Positions 1 to 8,656 are shown, counted from the stretch's first letter. The stretch is DNA of 64,000 nucleotides from Banduia mediterranea (GCF_031846245.1 NZ_JAVRIC010000013.1:1-64000); one strand, 5' to 3'. The notes: generated by a model not told the origin, from the letters alone. Program-made: numbers and translations.

Positions 1-1
1 A

Positions 2-64
2 GCGGGGCGGGGCGCTCGCGAATGGGAGCGGTGGCTGCGGGCAACGGCCATGTCTGAGGCTTGA
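2..64 (+). CDS. possible 3' end of a truncated upstream gene
   Basis: A frame open from the window edge ends in TGA at 62-64 and reads ...REWERWLRATAMSEA. The composition looks protein-like (Trp/Arg-rich amphipathic tail), and the next gene begins 54 bp later on the same strand. The fragment is too short to recognise a family, and the open frame could be chance in GC-rich DNA. Confidence 0.25.
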   Translation, partial: AGRGAREWERWLRATAMSEA

Positions 65-117
65 TTCGAGCCGGTCGTGGCGCCATCCTCGCGATCGCCG
101 TGGCCTCCCCCTGACTC

Positions 118-747
118 ATGACCCTGTCGCAAATTCTTGATCTGATCGGCGTCGGTGTGTTCGCCGTCTCCGGCGCACTGGCAGCCGGACGCAAATCGCT
201 GGACCTGATGGGCGTGGTGGTGATCGCGATTGCGGCTTCGATCGGCGGCGGCACCCTGCGCGACCTGCTGCTGAACCGGCATCCGGTGTTCTGGATCGCC
301 AGCCCGAGTTACCTGATCGTCATCGTGGTCTGCGCCCTGCTTACGGTGGCCTGGACACGCTGGTTTCGGCCGCCGAACCAGTCACTACAGTACGCCGATG
401 CGCTGGGCCTGGCCTTCTTCACGATCAGCGGCGCTCAGATCGCCGAGACGCTGAACTTCGCACCGATCATCGTGATCGTCATGGGCACGATCACCGGCGT
501 CGTCGGCGGCGTGCTGCGGGACATCCTGTGCGCCGAGATTCCGATGATTCTGCGGCGCGGCAACATCTACGCAACGGCGGCGATTGCCGGAGCCGCGTTC
601 TATCTGGCGATGAATGTCGTGGGCCTGCCGCGCCCGCTGCCGTCTCTGCTCGGTATGAGTATGATTGCCGGACTGCGGCTGGCGGCGATCCGCTGGAACC
701 TGCAACTGCCTGTGTTCAGCCTGGATCGGGACAATCCACCCCGATGA
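118..747 (+). CDS. TRIC-family (UPF0126) cation channel-like membrane protein
   Basis: A 209-residue integral membrane protein of the trimeric intracellular cation channel/UPF0126 family (YicG/YadS type). The sequence shows the two internal homologous halves expected of the family, each carrying a Gly-rich LRD motif: [10 protein letters not shown] near residues 43-52 and [11 protein letters not shown] near 127-137. About seven hydrophobic helices can be drawn. Bacterial members form homotrimeric K+-permeable channels in the inner membrane; the physiological role here is unknown. Its stop codon overlaps the start of mtgA (ATGA at 744-747), so the two are probably translationally coupled. No strong Shine-Dalgarno sequence is seen before the ATG. 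Confidence 0.85.
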   Translation: MTLSQILDLIGVGVFAVSGALAAGRKSLDLMGVVVIAIAASIGGGTLRDLLLNRHPVFWIASPSYLIVIVVCALLTVAWTRWFRPPNQSLQYADALGLAFFTISGAQIAETLNFAPIIVIVMGTITGVVGGVLRDILCAEIPMILRRGNIYATAAIAGAAFYLAMNVVGLPRPLPSLLGMSMIAGLRLAAIRWNLQLPVFSLDRDNPPR

Positions 748-1403
748 TTCGCGCCTGGTTGTGGACACTGCTGCTGTTCGTTGTCGGCCTGCCCCTGCTG
801 GTGCTGGTCGGTTTGCGCTGGCTGCCGGCACCGACCTCCTCGTTCATGATCCAGTCGCAGACGCGACCGGTTCAGTACCAATGGGTAGCGATGGACCGAA
901 TCTCACCGTACGCCGGGCTCGCGGTGATCGCGGCGGAAGACCAGAAGTTCCCGCAGCACTGGGGCTTCGACATCGAATCGATTCAGAAGGCGGTCGCGGA
1001 AAACGAGCATCGCAGTCGTCCGCGCGGCGCCTCGACGATCAGCCAGCAGACCGCGAAGAACCTGTTTCTGTGGAGTGGCGGCGGCTATTTCCGCAAGGGC
1101 CTGGAAGCTGGCTTCACCACGGTGATCGAACTGCTGTGGCCGAAGCGGCGCATCCTTGAAGTGTATCTCAACATCGCCGAATTCGGCCCCGGCATCTACG
1201 GCGTCGAAGCGGCTGCGCGGGCACATTTCGGCACTTCGGCCTCACAGCTGAACCTGCGCCAGTGCGCACTGCTGGCTGCGGTATTACCGAATCCGCGCGA
1301 ACTCAGCGCATCGACGCCCACCGGCTACGTCAATCAGCGCGCGGACTGGATTCAGGGGCAGATGAACCACCTGGGGCTCGCTTACGTCGCGGGCCTCGAT
1401 TGA
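744..1403 (+). CDS. mtgA: monofunctional biosynthetic peptidoglycan transglycosylase
   Basis: MtgA polymerises lipid II into glycan strands on the periplasmic face of the inner membrane. The 219-residue product has an N-terminal membrane anchor (residues about 4-24, [18 protein letters not shown]) followed by a GT51 domain. GT51 motifs are visible: [14 protein letters not shown] (catalytic Glu region), [17 protein letters not shown], and [25 protein letters not shown]. No transpeptidase domain follows, which separates it from class A PBPs. The ATG at 744 overlaps the upstream stop by four bases. Longer in-frame starts run back into the channel gene and are rejected because this start begins directly at the anchor helix. 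Confidence 0.93.
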   Translation: MIRAWLWTLLLFVVGLPLLVLVGLRWLPAPTSSFMIQSQTRPVQYQWVAMDRISPYAGLAVIAAEDQKFPQHWGFDIESIQKAVAENEHRSRPRGASTISQQTAKNLFLWSGGGYFRKGLEAGFTTVIELLWPKRRILEVYLNIAEFGPGIYGVEAAARAHFGTSASQLNLRQCALLAAVLPNPRELSASTPTGYVNQRADWIQGQMNHLGLAYVAGLD

Positions 1404-1433
1404 GCGTAGAACCGGCGCCGGGAACCACCGGGC

Positions 1434-1571
1434 TCAGTAACCGACGAGTTGCAGCACGCCCATCAGGATCAGATAGATCGCCACGATGTAGCTCAGCAGA
1501 TGTGGCCGCACCAAGATCAGAATGCCGGCCACGATCGAGATGATCGGCGCGAGTTCAAGATGGATGGTCAT
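1434..1571 (-). CDS. DUF3096 small membrane protein
   Basis: A 45-codon gene read from ATG at 1571 to TGA at 1434. The product (MTIHLELAPIISIVAGILIL... ending LMGVLQLVGY) is almost entirely hydrophobic and can form two short helices around RPHLLSYIVAIYL. This matches the DUF3096 family of about 45-50-residue proteins with the pattern APLIS-AGILIL-P-LL-YIVAIYLI-GI. Function is unknown; the family is found widely in proteobacteria. It is convergent with mtgA, whose stop lies 30 bp away. Assignment is from remembered family pattern, not a search. Confidence 0.75.
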   Translation of the reverse strand: MTIHLELAPIISIVAGILILVRPHLLSYIVAIYLILMGVLQLVGY

Positions 1572-1975
1572 GCGTGTGGGCTCCCTGGATTTGATCGCAG
1601 CATGGCATCCCGCAGCTGAATGAGGGCCGAGTCCGAGTCGGCCGGTTTCTCGCGCAAAGACGCCAAGTGAAACGCCATTGAATGATCTTGAGCTCCCGCT
1701 CTTCTTCTTGCTGCGCGTCTTTGCGTCTCGGCGCGAAGCGGAATGTATTGTCGGGAGGCCCTAAAACTTCGCCACCGCACCGGCGATCGTCACCGTCAGC
1801 AGTGTCATGACCGCAGCGACACCGGTGCGTGTCAAGGTAGTTGTCGCCTGAAGTTTCACGCTGCGAGCTGAATATCGGTGCGCGTGGTTGGCACGACGCT
1901 GTCTCGCTCGGGATTGAGCGTAACGGCGCCGATCGGCGTCCAGTTCCGTGTGGTTGTCATCCAGCGCCGTTGAAC
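1572..1975. other. gap without a convincing gene
   Basis: About 400 bp between the DUF3096 gene and the ISL3 remnant. It contains a pair of near-inverted words (cgcaaagacgcc around 1655 and gcgtctttgcgtc around 1718). A GTG-started 32-codon frame on the minus strand (1761-1859) reads like a small hydrophobic peptide but lacks a ribosome binding site. The right part may be the decayed 5' half of the transposase or target DNA. Nothing else is supported. Confidence 0.4.
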
Positions 1976-2511
1976 GAGTCTTTCCGGATCGAGTTCGTCT
2001 GCTCGGACATGTGGAAGCCCTGCCTCAAGCTGATCGCCCAGCACCGCACCGGGGCGCTGAATATCCCCGACCGCTTCCACGTCATCGCCAAGATGAATCT
2101 GGCCATCGACGATGTGCGCGCCGCCGAGGCCCGGCGCATGGCCCGCGATGGCTATGAGCCGGTGCTCAAGGAAGACTTCCAGCAGTTCTGGGAGTACGAG
2201 TCTCTGGGAGGACGAGTCACCCACCTGGGCCGGCAAGTTCCTCGATCAGTGGTGCACCCAGGCCATGCGCGCGCGCATCGAGCCCATGAAGAAATTCGTC
2301 CGCCCCCTGCGTGGACACCGCGAGTTGCTGCTCAACTATTTCCGTGCCCGAAAACAGTTCTCCAGCGGGGTTGCCGAAGGCCTCAACAACAAAGGCAAAG
2401 TCACCATGAGAAAAGCCTGCGGTTTCCCCACCTTCCGAGCCACCGAAATCGTCCTCTATCATGATACTTGGAAAACTACCCGAGCCTCAGCTCACCCACA
2501 GATTTTGCTGA
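1976..2511 (+). pseudogene. ISL3-family transposase remnant, frameshifted and internally deleted
   Basis: This is the C-terminal half of an ISL3-family DDE transposase. In order it reads RIEFVCSDMWKPCLKLIAQ, NIPDRFHVIAKMNLAIDDVRAAEARRM, GYEPVLK, EDFQQFWEYES, then in a new frame WAGKFLDQWC, RIEPMKKFVRPLRGHREL and SGVAEGLNNKGKVTMRKACGF. Three lesions are visible. About 50 residues normally lying between GYEPVLK and EDFQQFW are missing. A 16-bp tandem duplication (2187-2202 and 2203-2218, one mismatch) shifts the frame. A further one-base gain near 2463 moves the terminal LGKLPEPQLTHRFC-stop into another frame, ending at TGA 2509-2511. The N-terminal zinc-finger/HTH half is absent. It cannot encode an active enzyme. 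Confidence 0.85.
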
Positions 2512-2581
2512 CGAACCAAAAAAGAAGTATTTTGCGCTAGGCGCCCGGCACTCAGCGCTTTTTTAAAAAGGAGTATTCCCC

Positions 2582-4351
2582 ATGCGGCCCTCCACCGCTT
2601 CCGCCCTTGCCGAACAAAGACGTGCCGCCTTGGCGCAGCGCGTCCCAGTATGGCCGCGTCTGACCATGGGCGACTGGTTCGACCGCCTGGCTACGGAACA
2701 TGCCGCGCGCGAGCACATCTACACGCCCGAGAAGATCTATACCTATGCCGAGTCGCGCAGGATTGTCGATCGGCTCGCGAAAAGCCTGATGGCGCTGGAC
2801 GTGCAGCGGCGCGAGCACGTGGCCATGCTATTTCCCACGGTGCCCGAGCTTGCTTTTTTGCAGGTCGCCGTGGCCAAAATCGGCTGTGTGAGCGTGCCGC
2901 TCAACGAACGCATGGGCGCGGTCGATCTGGCCTACCAGGTCAAGCAATCCGACAGCGTGTGCCTGATTGCGATGGACCACTGCGAAGACCGGCACTACAT
3001 CGAAAAGCTCCAGCACATGCTGCCCGAGATGCTGGGCACGCCGGGCAGTTGGCGTGCCGAATCCTTTCCGCGCCTGCGCCACGTGGTCGTGCAGTCGCCT
3101 TCGGGCGCGCGCTACGGCGGTGCTTTGGATTGGGAAGGTTTCCTGCGCCTGGGCGAGGGCATTTCCGATGAGGCACTGGCCGAGCGCCAAAAGGCCTCGC
3201 GCTACCCCGATGAGGTAACGCTGATCTGCTACACCTCGGGCACCACGGGCAGCCCCAAAGGCGTGATGCTGACACACGACATGCTCATGCGCAGTGCCTA
3301 CGGCACGGCCTGGAGTGAGTGCTACGACGATGGCGAGCGCCTCGCGAGCCCCTTGCCGTTGCACCACATATTTGGTTACAAGATAGGCTTTCTCTCGGTG
3401 CTGTTCGTCGGTGGCGCGTATATCCCACAGGCATTGTTCGACCCTGGCAAATTCCTGGCCTTGCTCGCGGCCAGCAGGGCGACGCGGATCGCGAGCGTGC
3501 CAACCATCGCCGTGGCGCTGCTCAACCATCCCGACCTCAAAAAGTACGACCTCAGCACCCTGCGCGCCATGATCAATGCCGCCGCTGCTACGCCGCTGTG
3601 GGTCTGGGAGGCACTGCAGCGCGAATTGGGCATCAAGGAGCTGTTCACTGCCTGGGGCATGACCGAAGTCGCCGGTGCGGCTATGTACACGCCGTTTGGC
3701 GCGCCGCTCGAACTCATCAGCACGGCAGTGGGCAAAGAAAAGCCCGGTGGCGCTGCGGGCGTGGAAGAGTTTGGTGGCCTGCAGGCGCAGTTCAAGCTCA
3801 TAGACCTCTCGACCAAGGAAGACCTGCCGCCCGACGTACACGAGGGCGAGCTCGCAGTACGCGGAAACATCGTCACGCGCGGCTACTACAAAAAACCCAT
3901 GGAAACCGGCGACGCCATAGACAAGGATGGCTGGCTGCGCACCGGCGACATCTTCCGTCGACGCGACGATGGTTATTTCGAAATCACGGGCCGGGCCAAG
4001 GAGTTGTACAAAATCGGCGGCGAGCAGGTCGCGCCCAAGGAGGTCGAAGAAATCATTGGCCAGCACGAGACCATCAACCAGGTCTATATCTGCGGCGTGC
4101 CCGACGAGCGCATGGGTGAAGTCGGCGCAGCCTTCATCCAGTTCAAGAGTGGCACGAGCTGCAGCGAAGAAGAGCTCACGGCCTTCGTGCAAGAGCGCGT
4201 GGCGCGTTTCAAGGTGCCCAAGTACTGGATGTTCGTCGAGGAATTTCCCATGACGTCCTCGGGCAAGATCCAGAAATTCATGCTGCGCAAAATCGCCGTA
4301 GAGCATCTCGGCCTCGGTGACAGCACAGGGCCCAGTTCAGGCCGACGATGA
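2582..4351 (+). CDS. AMP-binding acyl-CoA synthetase/ligase
   Basis: A 589-residue adenylate-forming enzyme that would activate a carboxylic acid as acyl-AMP and transfer it to CoA. The P-loop signature YTSGTTGSPKGVMLTH is at about residues 216-231, followed by the A5-like AWGMTEVAGAA and the A7-A8 region GWLRTGDIFRRRDDGYFEITGRAKELYKIGGEQV. The C-terminal A10 catalytic lysine is in SSGKIQKFML. Length and motif order fit class I fatty-acyl/aryl-CoA ligases; the substrate cannot be read from sequence. A strong AAGGAG lies 9 bp before the ATG. The gene is alone, bracketed by an ISL3 remnant upstream and a deleted IS downstream, which suggests it arrived or was rearranged with mobile DNA. Confidence 0.88.
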   Translation: MRPSTASALAEQRRAALAQRVPVWPRLTMGDWFDRLATEHAAREHIYTPEKIYTYAESRRIVDRLAKSLMALDVQRREHVAMLFPTVPELAFLQVAVAKIGCVSVPLNERMGAVDLAYQVKQSDSVCLIAMDHCEDRHYIEKLQHMLPEMLGTPGSWRAESFPRLRHVVVQSPSGARYGGALDWEGFLRLGEGISDEALAERQKASRYPDEVTLICYTSGTTGSPKGVMLTHDMLMRSAYGTAWSECYDDGERLASPLPLHHIFGYKIGFLSVLFVGGAYIPQALFDPGKFLALLAASRATRIASVPTIAVALLNHPDLKKYDLSTLRAMINAAAATPLWVWEALQRELGIKELFTAWGMTEVAGAAMYTPFGAPLELISTAVGKEKPGGAAGVEEFGGLQAQFKLIDLSTKEDLPPDVHEGELAVRGNIVTRGYYKKPMETGDAIDKDGWLRTGDIFRRRDDGYFEITGRAKELYKIGGEQVAPKEVEEIIGQHETINQVYICGVPDERMGEVGAAFIQFKSGTSCSEEELTAFVQERVARFKVPKYWMFVEEFPMTSSGKIQKFMLRKIAVEHLGLGDSTGPSSGRR

Positions 4352-4411
4352 AAGTCAGATGCTGCCGCCCCCCCCCAGAACCGTCAGCAGATCGTCAGGG
4401 TCAGGTCTTGC

Positions 4412-4432
4412 GAGGGACTTGCGAAATTCCCG
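4412..4432. repeat. left terminal inverted repeat of the IS
   Basis: Core cttgcgaaattcccg at 4418-4432 is the exact reverse complement of 5321-5335. Adding the outer GAG and three mismatched bases gives 18/21 identity with the right end. Confidence 0.7.
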
Positions 4433-4613
4433 CTGAAGTTGGGTTGAGTGCTTGCGCCAGCCGCGTGCTGGTCAAGTTGCAACCAATCCGGAAGCCTTTG
4501 ACTGAAATCCGGATATCGATGGGGTCAAGAAGTGTCCATGTCTCGGTTTGGCGGGCACGGTGAACCCGGCGCCATCGCGCGCGGAGGGTGTGGATGGGGT
4601 CCGACGCCGGGGG

Positions 4614-5233
4614 CTACGTGACCCATCGCAGCAATTGATCGGCGGCGAGGACCAGTACGCCGAACATCAGGTGGGTCATCACCTTGGCGGGGCCCCGCAC
4701 GTTGACGCGTGCGGCACCGAAGTCATCCTTGAGACGCGCATTGACGCGCTCGACGGTGCTGCGTTCTTTGTAGCGCCGGGCTTCATGGGGCGCGAACTCG
4801 ATCTTCTCGCCACGGCGCGGGTTGTGATCGATCAACGGCACATGGCCCATGCCTTGACTGTGCGCGCGGATGATCGGGCTGCAGCAGGCGGCATCCATCA
4901 GGTCGTAGAGGTGGGTCACGCGCTGCGCACTGATCGTCGCCAACGGGATCGCCCGCTGCGAGTCGTGCACGCTGGCCGAGGTGAGCACCGCTGAAATCGG
5001 GATCATGCCGTCGGCTACGTCCAGGTGCAGCTTGCAGCCGATCCAGGTGGTCTTGAAGCCGTGGCTGTTGCGAGGGCACGAAACGCTCAAATCTCCACCT
5101 GCTCCCAGATGCGCAGCAGATGCTCCATCGTCGGCGTCAGATGCTGTCCCAGATCGGCTTCCACCAAGGGCGCCAGCTCCTGCTGGAAATGACGATGGAA
5201 TTGCGTCAGGCCTTCGCGCAGGGCTGTATTCAT
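4614..5233 (-). pseudogene. DDE transposase with internal deletion and frameshift
   Basis: Read from ATG at 5233, the first 48 codons (MNTALREGLTQFHRHFQQEL... LLRIWEQVEI) match the N-terminus of a large DDE transposase family, then hit TGA because of an extra T in a run. Ignoring that T gives ERFVP, after which the frame jumps straight to RNSHGFKTTWIGCKLHLD. That is the start of the C-terminal catalytic region, which continues through LTSASVHDSQ, LYDLMDAAC, GHVPLIDHNPRRGEK, ERSTVERVNARLKDDFG and MFGVLVLAADQLLRWV. The middle of the protein, well over 100 residues in family members as I remember them, is missing. The catalytic Glu region (ERSTVERVNARLKD) survives. Likely IS5/IS1182-like; the exact family is not certain. 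Confidence 0.8.
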
Positions 5234-5320
5234 TGAGCGGGTGTGCCGTCAATGGCAACACCCGCGCTTCTCCTTTTCGCCGAAATCGCCGAAATCGCCG
5301 GTGAGAAAATCAGCCTCGTT

Positions 5321-5341
5321 CGGGAATTTCGCAAGAGGCTC
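5321..5341. repeat. right terminal inverted repeat of the IS
   Basis: Core cgggaatttcgcaag at 5321-5335 is the exact inverse of 4418-4432. The outer end is CTC on this strand. Confidence 0.7.
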
Positions 5342-5406
5342 ATAAGTTTATTGAAATTGATGAGATAGTAGAAATATGCACAGCGAACCACTGGGAGGCC
5401 CTGGAT

Positions 5407-5709
5407 ATGGTTCTGACGGTATTTCGTTCACGGCTCAGGAAGGATGCAGCGGCGGAGTATGCCGAACTCGCATCCAGCGTTGCTGCACTGGCTGAGACCA
5501 TGCCGGGGTTCCGGTCTCGCCGGGCGTATACGGCGGAAGACGGTGAGAAGTTGACCCTGGTCGAGTTCGAAGATGAAAAGTCGCAACGGCTCTGGGCGCG
5601 GAATCTCGAGCACCTGGCAGCGCAGAAGCTGGGCCGTGAACGCTTCTACTCGGAGTATTCGGTCCAAGTCTGCGCCGTTGTTCGTGAATCCAGGTTCACG
5701 GCATCATGA
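5407..5709 (+). CDS. antibiotic biosynthesis monooxygenase (ABM) fold protein
   Basis: A 100-residue single-domain protein with the dimeric alpha/beta-barrel (ABM) pattern. An opening strand MVLTVFRSRL is followed by a helix containing YAELASSVAALAETMPGFRSRRAY, strand EKLTLVEFED, and a helix SQRLWARNLEHLAAQKLGRERFYSEYSVQV. Family members act as cofactor-free monooxygenases, haem-degrading enzymes or simple ligand binders; no specific reaction can be assigned. GGGAGG about 9 bp upstream of the ATG supports the start. It begins just outside the right end of the deleted IS and is convergent with the M20 peptidase gene. Confidence 0.75.
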   Translation: MVLTVFRSRLRKDAAAEYAELASSVAALAETMPGFRSRRAYTAEDGEKLTLVEFEDEKSQRLWARNLEHLAAQKLGRERFYSEYSVQVCAVVRESRFTAS

Positions 5710-5824
5710 TCGTCGTTCGAAGAGCTTGGCCCGACAAGGCACTCAGGCCAATCCGCCACCTTCCGCTTCGTTCCGGGCTGCGGTCGGCGTTGCCCAGGCG
5801 AAAGCGCCACCGCGCGGCTGCTCC

Positions 5825-7279
5825 TCACTCGGCCGCGTTACGCATCAATTGCGCGTAGAAGCGCACGGCGTCCAGATAGTTGTCGACCGGGATGCGTTCG
5901 TCGATGCCGTGAATCCGGTCCAGGCTTTGCGGCGTGAGTGCGATCGGCGAATAGCGGTAGACCGCCGGCGTCAGCCCGGTGAAATGCGTGGCGTCGCTGG
6001 CACCCATCATCAGGTACGGGCTGATCACCGCGTCCGGCGCGCTCTGCGCGATGCTGCGGCTCAGGATCTCCCAGGCCGGTCCCTGTTTCGGTGAGATCGG
6101 GCTGGCCTCGTTCGGCGTTTGCAGCCACTGCACCGCGATCCGCTCGTCGTCGATGGTGTCGTGAATGTGCGTCATCAGGGCCTCGGCGCTGTCGCCGGGC
6201 AGCAGGCGGAAGTTGACCACGGCGCTGGCCGTATCCGGCAGCACATTGTCCTTGATGCCGGCGTCGAACATCGTCAGCGCCGTGGTGGTGCGCAGCATCG
6301 CCGCGCTCGACGGCGCGCCCTCCAGCATCGCGATCAGCAAGGGGGTGCTGAGCCAGCGGTTCGTCACCACTACCCTTCCCGGAAATGACATCGCGGGCGC
6401 GATCGCGTCGAACATCTGTTTCGACACCGGCGTCAGCCGCGCCGGCATCGGATGCTCCTGCAGGGCGCTCAAGGCTTTCGAAAGAATACCGATCGCCATT
6501 TCCGGCGGCGGCATCGAAGCATGGCCGCCGGGGGAATGCGCGGTCAGCCGGGCCGAGGCGTAGCCTTTCTCGGCGGTGCCGATCAGGGCCACAGCGCCCG
6601 CCACGCCGGGAACCAGACCTCGGCTCAGGGTGCCGCCTTCATCGAGCACCAGCAGCGGTTCGACACCGCGCCGAGCCAGCAGGGCGGCGATCGCCTTGGC
6701 GCCGTATTCGCCGCCATTTTCCTCGTCGCCGCCGAAGGCGAAGATCAGCGTGCGTTGCGGCTTGTAGCCTTCGGCCAGCAAGGCTTCGGCGGCTTCGAGG
6801 ATGCCCAGCACGTTGATCTTGTCGTCCAGCGTGCCGCGACCCCAGATGGCGCCGTCCTGCACCGCACCGGAAAACGGCGGTTGGGTCCAGGCGGCCTCGT
6901 CGCCGGCCGGCACCACGTCCATGTGCCCCATCAATACCACCGGCGGCAGGCTGGGATCCTGCCCCGCCCAAGTGTAGAGCAGCGCACCTTGGCCCACCGC
7001 TTCCCGCCGCAGCTGCGCCGACACGGCCGGAAACTGCTGCTCCAGATAATCGTGAAAAACCTTGAGCGCCGCGAGGTCCGGCGCTTGCTCGGGCTGCGAC
7101 ACCGTGGGTATCCGGATCGCCCCTGCAAAGCGCTCGACCGCCGTACTCGTATCGAAGCTGAGCGGGTCCGGCGGCCTTGCCTCGGGTCTTTCGTACGACA
7201 GCGTCAGCGTATGCAGGACGGCGCCGGCAAGCAGCGCCAGGCTCAGTAGCAGCAACAGGGCAAGCAGTCGCTTGAACAT
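5825..7279 (-). CDS. M20 family metallopeptidase (carboxypeptidase S-like)
   Basis: A 484-residue zinc-dependent peptidase. Metal and catalytic motifs are in the expected order: GHMDVVP (His and catalytic Asp) near residue 118, WGRGTLDDKINV (bridging Asp), FAFGGDEENGG (catalytic Glu and ligand) near 185, and a late metal-site histidine in ATHFTG near 440. The dimerisation (lid) domain is represented by GGHASMPPPEMAIG. The N-terminus (residues 5-27) is a single hydrophobic anchor, so the enzyme is probably tethered to the membrane facing the periplasm, as in carboxypeptidase PM20D1/CPS-type proteins. Substrate is unknown (N-acyl amino acids or dipeptides are typical). It is divergent from the RND operon that starts at 7564. 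Confidence 0.87.
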   Translation of the reverse strand: MFKRLLALLLLLSLALLAGAVLHTLTLSYERPEARPPDPLSFDTSTAVERFAGAIRIPTVSQPEQAPDLAALKVFHDYLEQQFPAVSAQLRREAVGQGALLYTWAGQDPSLPPVVLMGHMDVVPAGDEAAWTQPPFSGAVQDGAIWGRGTLDDKINVLGILEAAEALLAEGYKPQRTLIFAFGGDEENGGEYGAKAIAALLARRGVEPLLVLDEGGTLSRGLVPGVAGAVALIGTAEKGYASARLTAHSPGGHASMPPPEMAIGILSKALSALQEHPMPARLTPVSKQMFDAIAPAMSFPGRVVVTNRWLSTPLLIAMLEGAPSSAAMLRTTTALTMFDAGIKDNVLPDTASAVVNFRLLPGDSAEALMTHIHDTIDDERIAVQWLQTPNEASPISPKQGPAWEILSRSIAQSAPDAVISPYLMMGASDATHFTGLTPAVYRYSPIALTPQSLDRIHGIDERIPVDNYLDAVRFYAQLMRNAAE

Positions 7280-7438
7280 GAGGGTCGAGGGACTCGCCAG
7301 AATTTGAACGCCCTATTGTCCGGCATCCAGCGCGCGGCGGTCTGGACCGCTTGCGCCAGGCATGAGCGATCGAGCCGCCATTCAGGCGCGATGCATCCGA
7401 GGTCTTGGTGCCCCGGTTCGGGTGTCCACGCAGTCGTG

Positions 7439-7456
7439 CCCGGATCCTGATCCGGG
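7439..7456. promoter_or_regulatory. 18-bp palindrome upstream of the RND operon
   Basis: CCCGGATC and GATCCGGG are perfect inverted arms around a 2-bp centre, lying 107 bp before the adaptor start in the divergent intergenic region. The size suits a dimeric repressor operator. The function is inferred from position only. Confidence 0.35.
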
Positions 7457-7563
7457 ATCGCTCAGTTCCGGTAAAGGCGGCGGGAGGCAGGCTGGCACTG
7501 GGTAGCTGTGCTGGCGCAAGACGCCAGATGTTCGAACACATACAAGAACCGACAAGGGGCTTT

Positions 7564-8652
7564 ATGGGCCGGCATGTACCGCATGGCCAAGGATCAGCGT
7601 CGGGCATGTCCGGCGTCGTCTGGCTTTGCATCCTGTGTGCGCTCGGGCTGACAGCCTGTGGCGAAGAAGCGAAGCCCACCGCACCGCCACGTCCGGTACC
7701 TTTGGCCCGCGTGGAAGCGAGTGGACCGGAGCAGATTCGGGAGCTGTTGGGGCGTGTCGAGCAGACCACGGTGGCGCCACTGGCTTTCGAGGTGGGCGGC
7801 CGTGTGCTCAGTATCCTGGTGCTCGATGGCGCCGAGGTTTCTGCCGGCGCCGTGATTGCGCGTCTGGACGCGGAGCCCTACCACCTGCAGGTGGAACGCG
7901 CGCAGGCGCAGCTGATGCAGCTGGAACCCGATCTGGAGCGCAAGGCGCTGTTGCTGGCCGACGGCATCATTTCCCAGGCCCAGTACGACGAGCTGGCTTC
8001 ACAGACGGAAATGGCGCGCGTGCAGCTGGCACAAGCGCGGCGCGAACTGCGCAAGACCACACTGAACGCCCCGTTCGATGGCCGGATCGCGCAACGTGAG
8101 GTGCAGGAGCAACAAGTCGTGCAGGCCGGCGAGCCGGCCTTCTATCTGCAGGATGACCGTCGCGTGGACATCAGCGTCGGCCTGCCGTCCACGCTGGCGC
8201 AGCGCCTGCCGCTGGACCAGCGCCTGAGCGCCCGCGCGAGGCTGGTGCCGGACAGCGGTGTCGAACTCGAATTGCGCTATCGCGAGCATCAGAGCAGCGC
8301 CGGCCGTGACGAAGGCGTCTACCGGCTGGTGATGAGTGGTGCGCGCCCGCCGGACGTGTCGCTCTATCCGGGCATGGCGGCGCGTGTGCATTTGCGGGTG
8401 CCGACGGCGCAGGCCGAAGCGCGTTTCCGCGTGCCGGTTGGCGCGCTGCTCAAGGATGACGTCGGCGGCCACGCCGTATGGCGCTACGACGCCGACGCCG
8501 GTCAGGTTCATCGCATCGAGGTTGGCGTGGTCGCGCTGCTGGCGGAGGATGCGATCGTCAGTGGCGAGCTTGTCGCAGGGGATGCGATCGTGAAAAGCGG
8601 CGTGCGTTACCTGCGGGAGGGGCAGGCAGTCCGCGAATGGATCAGGGATTGA
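7564..8652 (+). CDS. RND efflux periplasmic adaptor (membrane fusion lipoprotein)
   Basis: The HlyD/AcrA-type adaptor bridges the inner-membrane RND pump and the outer-membrane channel. A lipoprotein signal is clear: SGVVWLCILCALGLTAC, with the lipobox cysteine in LTAC. Then come the barrel/lipoyl half-motif LAFEVGGRVLSILVLDGAEVSAG, an alpha-hairpin (YHLQVERAQAQLMQLEPDLERK... ELASQTEMARVQLAQARRELRK), the second lipoyl half TLNAPFDGRIAQREVQE, and a C-terminal beta-barrel/membrane-proximal region. I place the start at 7564, where AAGGGG lies 5 bp upstream; ATG 7606 would also leave a full signal peptide. It is 4 bp upstream of the permease gene and clearly cotranscribed with it. Confidence 0.88.
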   Translation: MGRHVPHGQGSASGMSGVVWLCILCALGLTACGEEAKPTAPPRPVPLARVEASGPEQIRELLGRVEQTTVAPLAFEVGGRVLSILVLDGAEVSAGAVIARLDAEPYHLQVERAQAQLMQLEPDLERKALLLADGIISQAQYDELASQTEMARVQLAQARRELRKTTLNAPFDGRIAQREVQEQQVVQAGEPAFYLQDDRRVDISVGLPSTLAQRLPLDQRLSARARLVPDSGVELELRYREHQSSAGRDEGVYRLVMSGARPPDVSLYPGMAARVHLRVPTAQAEARFRVPVGALLKDDVGGHAVWRYDADAGQVHRIEVGVVALLAEDAIVSGELVAGDAIVKSGVRYLREGQAVREWIRD

Positions 8653-8656
8653 CCGG

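Larger units (their letters stand above)
4412..5341 (-). mobile_element. 930-bp internally deleted insertion sequence
   Basis: The element is bounded by terminal inverted repeats that share 18 of 21 positions: 4412-4432 on the plus strand against 5321-5341 on the minus strand, with a perfect 15-bp core (cttgcgaaattcccg). Both ends start with GAG. Inside is a single broken transposase on the minus strand. No target-site duplication is evident in the immediate flanks (ggtcttgc on the left, ataagttt on the right). Boundaries are inferred from the repeats. Confidence 0.7.

Noticed and set aside
1761-1859. GTG-started 32-codon frame on the minus strand resembling a small hydrophobic peptide
   Set aside because: No ribosome binding site, no family match, and chance is likely at this GC content.
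2828-4306. 492-codon open frame antisense to the acyl-CoA ligase
   Set aside because: It mirrors the ligase coding frame, is His/Arg-rich and has no domain; a GC-rich shadow frame.
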